Shown here one piece after another: positions 7,729 through 10,587 of a stretch of DNA of 10,587 nt (positions are counted from its first letter, which is position 1; each line of letters begins with the position of its first letter). The notes below the pieces were generated by a model. It saw nothing but the letters and a program-made list of their open reading frames with translations, had not been told where the DNA came from and made no database searches. Position numbers and translations under genes: made by a program. The DNA lies in NCBI GenBank assembly GCA_016927125.1, contig JAFGNG010000036.1:1-10587 (forward strand), written 5' to 3'. This DNA is from Planctomycetota bacterium (GTDB lineage Bacteria; Planctomycetota; SZUA-567; JAFGNG01).

Positions 7729-8238
7729 TTATTCAAAATCCTCGGGTTGGTAATTCCCGGCGCCACCGTATTTCCTGGCGGTTTCAAGACGGGCGGAGCG
7801 TTGCAGCCGGTTAAGATTGAGATCTACCTGGGAATAAAAGTCGCTTTGCTTCAATCGCTGACGGCGGCGGCTGAAAGTCCCCCGGTTCTCCTCGAAGACA
7901 GTTTCAAAGAAGGGGGTGGTGATAAACCAGGTTTCCAGCTTGAAGGTTTCAGTTTCAGGGTCATAGATGCCGGTCAGGAAGATTCGCTTGCCATCCGCGC
8001 CGGGCAGCCGGATTCCTTCCTTGAGAGCATTGAAAGCAGCCAGCATCTGCGGGTTGGAATCAGGATGGAAGGTAAAGGGATGGGTCTTATGCAATTTCTC
8101 AACTAGGTGCGTATCTGTCGGCGCCTCCGGGTGGACCAGGTAGCCGTAGGTATTGGAGACCGGCTCGCCGCAACCGGCAAGCAGGAGCGTCAGGGGACAG
8201 ATACTTAAACCCAGAAGGATTTTCCAGCCTGCTTTCAT
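7729..8238 (-). CDS. Unrecognised lipoprotein (169 aa)
   Basis: The N-terminus MKAGWKILLG begins a hydrophobic signal ending in LLAGC, a textbook lipobox with Cys23 as the lipidated residue, so the mature protein of about 147 residues is membrane-anchored outside the cytoplasm. I recognise no domain in the mature part. It has a mixed alpha/beta-looking middle (IFLTGIYDPETETFKLETWF) and a basic, helix-prone stretch near the end (RGTFSRRRQRLKQSDFYSQ, then LNRLQRSARLETARK). A strong ribosome site, AAGGTGG, lies 7 nt before the ATG. The gene is 56 nt downstream of the phosphoesterase gene and 1 nt upstream of the sugar-1-phosphate transferase gene. This placement suggests a role in the same envelope-glycan pathway, but that is inference. 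Confidence 0.82.
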   Translation of the reverse strand: MKAGWKILLGLSICPLTLLLAGCGEPVSNTYGYLVHPEAPTDTHLVEKLHKTHPFTFHPDSNPQMLAAFNALKEGIRLPGADGKRIFLTGIYDPETETFKLETWFITTPFFETVFEENRGTFSRRRQRLKQSDFYSQVDLNLNRLQRSARLETARKYGGAGNYQPEDFE

Positions 8239-8294
8239 AATTATTCCACCTTTAGAAAGATTTAATCCTTGGCTTTGATCTTACTGCCTGTCAA

Positions 8295-9095
8295 TTAACT
8301 TTCTTTCGCTTCTGCCAACGGCAGGTTTACCCGTTCAATCGCAAGCGCCTTACCGGAGTCCGGATCTACCTTGATGAGCGCGCCCTGCAGCCTGACATTC
8401 CCGGTACAAACCTCGAAGCGTGCCGGCATCCCGGTGGTGAACCTGGAGAGCACTGCATTTTTATCCCTGCCGATCACCCCGTCCTGCGAACCGGTCATAC
8501 CGAGATCGGTAAGGTAGGCGGTACCCAGCGGTAAAATCTTTTCATCCGCAGTCTGGACATGGGTATGGGTGCCGAAGATGGCGCTGACCCTGCCATCAAG
8601 GTACCAGCCCATAGAGATCTTTTCGCTGGTTGCCTCGGCATGGAAATCCACCAGCAACACCTTGGCCCGGCCCTGGATTTCTTCCAGCCACTTGTCAACC
8701 GCTAGGAAAGGAGATTCGGAAGGATCCATAAAAACGCGCCCGGCAAGGTTGATCGCCCCGATCAGCAGGCCTTGCTTACTCTCAAAGATCCCTGCGCCTC
8801 TCCCAGCCGCGGCTGGCGGGTAATTGCAGGGGCGCAGCAGCCGCTCATTCCCGATACAGCTCAAGATTTCCTTGTTTTTATAAATATGGTCACCGGTGGT
8901 GATAACGTCAATCCCCAGGGCCAGGAGTTCCTCCAGGATCTTCGGCGTCAGGCCGGAGCCGCCGGCCGCGTTCTCACCATTGGCGAGGATAAAATCAATT
9001 TCTTGCTCTGCCCGCAGGGTTTCCAGTAGGGGCTTCAGGCTGTCACGCCCGGGTCGCCCTACAATATCCCCAATGCATAAGATTGTAATTGCCAT
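8295..9095 (-). CDS. YmdB-family metallophosphoesterase (TIGR00282 type)
   Basis: This 266-residue protein has the family's usual length and motifs: CIGDIVGRPGRD (7-18) with metal ligand Asp10, LANGENAAGG (37-46) with Glu41 and Asn42, TGDHIYKNKEI (67-77), DFHAEATSEK (150-159) with His152, and GTHTHVQTAD (175-184) with His177 and His179. In Bacillus subtilis the homologue YmdB is a cytoplasmic phosphodiesterase active on 2',3'-cyclic nucleotides, affecting motility and biofilm choice. The role here is unknown. The position occupied by the metal-binding Asn in a GNH motif of YmdB is Asp69 here (GDH). The ATG has AAAGGA with 6-nt spacing, and a promoter lies at 9132-9160. It is the first gene of a probable operon with envelope-glycan genes, which may reflect convenience of cotranscription or a signalling link. 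Confidence 0.9.
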   Translation of the reverse strand: MAITILCIGDIVGRPGRDSLKPLLETLRAEQEIDFILANGENAAGGSGLTPKILEELLALGIDVITTGDHIYKNKEILSCIGNERLLRPCNYPPAAAGRGAGIFESKQGLLIGAINLAGRVFMDPSESPFLAVDKWLEEIQGRAKVLLVDFHAEATSEKISMGWYLDGRVSAIFGTHTHVQTADEKILPLGTAYLTDLGMTGSQDGVIGRDKNAVLSRFTTGMPARFEVCTGNVRLQGALIKVDPDSGKALAIERVNLPLAEAKES

Positions 9096-9131
9096 GGATT
9101 TTCCTTTGTGGTAGTTCGGTTAATTGCCATA

Positions 9132-9160
9132 ATTCTTACTGTTTACGGGCAAGGCGTCAA
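9132..9160 (-). promoter_or_regulatory. Putative promoter of the ymdB-like/glycan operon
   Basis: On the minus strand TTGACG (9160-9155, five of six matches) is followed after 17 nt by AAGAAT (9137-9132, four of six). Transcription would start near 9125, giving a leader of about 30 nt to the ATG at 9095. It is the best candidate upstream of the phosphoesterase gene and, with short gaps downstream, could serve all five genes to 1324. Confidence 0.5.
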
Positions 9161-9188
9161 GGATCGAATCCCGAGACTGTTTAATCGC

Positions 9189-9217
9189 TTGCAGAAAAAT
9201 AGTGCGAAGGATATAAA
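9189..9217 (+). promoter_or_regulatory. Putative promoter of the SpoIID-domain gene
   Basis: TATAAA (9212-9217, five of six matches) sits 17 nt after TTGCAG (9189-9194), a weak -35 that keeps only the leading TTG. The start would be near 9224, about 55 nt before the ATG at 9279. The leader is A/G-rich and carries AAGGAAG (9261-9267) and AGG (9270-9272) as possible ribosome sites. This promoter is back-to-back with the minus-strand one, with 28 bp between the -35 boxes. Confidence 0.45.
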
Positions 9218-9278
9218 GTAAAGCGAGGTAAAATAAAGAAGAAAGCTATTTATTCTAATCAAGGAAGACAGGTAAGCC

Positions 9279-10529
9279 ATGCGTATCGTGATCAGGACGG
9301 TATTGATTCTGGTGGTCTTTGGGCTTTCCCTGCAACTGGTTAGCTGCCAACTGCGGCCTTCGCAGAAGGACCACGAACTGGCAGTTTACCCGGAGGGAAT
9401 CGCGGGCGCGCCGCAGGTGAGAATCCTGGTGCGGGACCAACTGCTCCAGACTACCCTGACCGTTGACGGACCCTATGAAATCCTAGCCGAACCCCCGGAT
9501 CCCTCCCAGCCGCGGTTGGGCTTTGCCTCCGGCCCGGTGACGGTAGTGGTGAAACCTACCATCGAAGGCTTTATCTTGGGAGACCCTTCTGCCCGGGCAC
9601 CTTACGCCAGGATCTGCATCAAGGGCCTGGGGGGTACCAAGATCGAAGTGGATGGCAAGGATTACGGGCGGGAGATTATCCTGCTTCGCGAGCTACCCTC
9701 CGAAAACAATGCCAAGCCGTTTCTCCGGGTAATTGCCAGGGTGGATATTGAATCCTACCTGACCGGCGTAGTGCCGAACGAGATGTACGCGCACTGGCAG
9801 GTTGAAGCCCTGCGCTCGCAATGCGTTGCCAGCCGCACCTATGCGCTGTATAAAATCGAGACCCGCAAGAATCACGGGTTTGACTTGCGAAATACCACTG
9901 CCAGCCAGGTCTGGGAACCGGAGGCAACGCATAATCCGCTCATTAACATGGTGGTAAATTCAACGCGCGGGATTGTGATGAGCGACGCCTACCGGCTTTT
10001 CCCGGCTTATTTTTCCTCTCAGTGCGGCGGAGAAACCAAGGATGGCGCCGATGTCTTTATCAGCCGCCATATCAATCCCCTAACCGGGGTAACCTGTCCT
10101 TATTGCCGCTCCCAGGCGCGCGCCTGGAACCTTACCCTGTCCCTCGGGGAGATCCAGAACCGCCTGGTTCAGCGGGGTTATAAGATCGGGCGCGTCACCG
10201 GCCTCAAGGCCCTGGACAATCTCGGCCGCCCCATCACAGATATTACCAGGGTTTATGACATCACGGTTGAGCATGACGGTGTCGGCAAGCTAAAGACCAT
10301 TCCGGCGCTACGCTTCCGTTCCGCCATCGGCACGGGAACGGGCGGTATTGCCAGCACCTTTTTCTCGGTTTCGGTAACGGGCGACACTGCGACCTTCACC
10401 GGCCTGGGCAATGGCCATGGCGTGGGTATGTGCCAATACGGCGCCCAGCTGCTTGCCAGCCAGGGCAAGAGTTACCGCGAAATCCTGGCGCACTACTATA
10501 CCGGCCACACGCTGGTTAAACTCTGGTGA
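9279..10529 (+). CDS. SpoIID/LytB-domain lipoprotein (probable peptidoglycan-acting enzyme)
   Basis: A 416-residue protein with a signal peptide ending LVSC (Cys23), a plausible lipobox. Residues about 45-140 form a beta-rich leading region. The SpoIID core follows: ARVDIESYLTGVVPNEM (153-169), whose Glu168 corresponds to the catalytic Glu of SpoIID; WQVEALRSQCVASRTYAL (173-190); YFSSQCGGET (244-253); and the C-terminal GNGHGVGMCQYGAQLLASQG (377-396). In sporulating Firmicutes SpoIID is a lytic transglycosylase cutting glycan strands that lack stem peptides. Homologues occur widely in non-sporulating bacteria, with less certain jobs such as amidase enhancement or wall trimming. Cys249, Cys273 and Cys276 (TCPYC), with His264 nearby, could form a metal site or disulfides. 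It is longer than B. subtilis SpoIID because of the leading region. It is transcribed away from the glycan operon and followed 17 nt later by a glycosyltransferase gene. Confidence 0.88.
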   Translation: MRIVIRTVLILVVFGLSLQLVSCQLRPSQKDHELAVYPEGIAGAPQVRILVRDQLLQTTLTVDGPYEILAEPPDPSQPRLGFASGPVTVVVKPTIEGFILGDPSARAPYARICIKGLGGTKIEVDGKDYGREIILLRELPSENNAKPFLRVIARVDIESYLTGVVPNEMYAHWQVEALRSQCVASRTYALYKIETRKNHGFDLRNTTASQVWEPEATHNPLINMVVNSTRGIVMSDAYRLFPAYFSSQCGGETKDGADVFISRHINPLTGVTCPYCRSQARAWNLTLSLGEIQNRLVQRGYKIGRVTGLKALDNLGRPITDITRVYDITVEHDGVGKLKTIPALRFRSAIGTGTGGIASTFFSVSVTGDTATFTGLGNGHGVGMCQYGAQLLASQGKSYREILAHYYTGHTLVKLW

Positions 10530-10546
10530 AACATAAGGACAAGGCG

Positions 10547-10587
10547 ATGAAGATAGCGCACCTCTCTTCAGCGAAGAGCTGGCGCGG
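10547..10587 (+). CDS. Glycosyltransferase, N-terminal fragment (probable GT-B, family 4)
   Basis: Thirteen complete codons are visible before the right edge: MKIAHLSSAKSWR, with the next codon beginning GG (glycine). An N-terminus of the form MKIxHxSSAKxWRGG is a common opening of GT4-type glycosyltransferases, where the first beta strand leads into the glycine-rich loop of the acceptor-side domain. AAGGA (10535-10539) lies 7 nt before the ATG. The gene starts 17 nt after the SpoIID-domain stop, so the two are probably cotranscribed. The call rests on a short recalled signature; the sugar and acceptor cannot be inferred. Confidence 0.6.
   Translation, partial: MKIAHLSSAKSWR

Noticed and set aside
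7728..7787. Longer start for the sugar-1-phosphate transferase, 20 codons upstream
   Set aside because: It would overlap the lipoprotein gene, adds non-hydrophobic residues before the first membrane segment, and the MDHTLLL start is correctly placed after GAGGA.
8256..8270. Hairpin AAGGAT-TAA-ATCTTT upstream of the lipoprotein gene
   Set aside because: A 6-bp A/T-rich stem with a G-U pair and no T-tract; it lies just before the ribosome site and could be chance.
8265..8294. TTGACA directly after the phosphoesterase stop, as an internal promoter for the lipoprotein gene
   Set aside because: The -35 is perfect, but the best -10 at allowed spacing is AAGGAT at 18 nt, only three of six matches.

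Overview
This 10.6 kb window holds seven complete genes and two cut by the edges. It reads as the chromosome of a Gram-negative-type bacterium with a mid-range to slightly high GC content. Two lipoproteins, O-antigen ligase/polymerase-like membrane proteins and a WecA/TagO-type glycosyltransferase point to a cell-envelope locus. The NLLDNMDGLS signature of the glycosyltransferase, the TPR-tailed O-antigen ligases and the SpoIID lipoprotein beside a glycosyltransferase would fit an uncultured member of the Planctomycetota or a related PVC-like lineage. That taxonomic guess comes from recalled family features only. No mobile element, CRISPR array, rRNA or tRNA was seen.

Layout. Positions 1-97 (minus) are the N-terminus of an M50 site-2 protease (RseP type), cut by the window edge. 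Positions 179-1144 (minus) encode a CtBP/phosphoglycerate-dehydrogenase-like D-2-hydroxyacid dehydrogenase. It has a near-consensus sigma-70 promoter whose 18-nt spacer lies inside a 20-bp near-perfect palindrome, a probable operator. Positions 1324-9095 (minus) look like one five-gene operon. In transcription order it encodes a YmdB-family metallophosphoesterase, an unrecognised lipoprotein, a WecA/TagO-like polyprenyl-phosphate sugar-1-phosphate transferase, and two tandem O-antigen ligase/polymerase-like proteins with TPR-type C-termini. Gaps inside the operon are 56, 1, 17 and 12 nt. Back-to-back promoters at 9132-9217 separate it from a divergent plus-strand unit: a SpoIID/LytB-domain lipoprotein (9279-10529) and, 17 nt later, the start of a glycosyltransferase (from 10547).

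How the genes may work together (inference). The WecA/TagO-like enzyme would load the first sugar phosphate onto undecaprenyl phosphate. The two ligase/polymerase-like proteins would polymerise the glycan and/or transfer it to an acceptor on the outer face of the inner membrane. The divergent unit would add a peptidoglycan-modifying lipoprotein and a cytoplasmic glycosyltransferase. Flippase and most sugar-adding enzymes are not in the window. The most useful leads are the tandem pair of unlike ligase/polymerase paralogues, the operator-in-spacer promoter, the orphan lipoprotein coupled to the initiating transferase, and an Asn-to-Asp change at a metal-ligand position of the YmdB-like protein.
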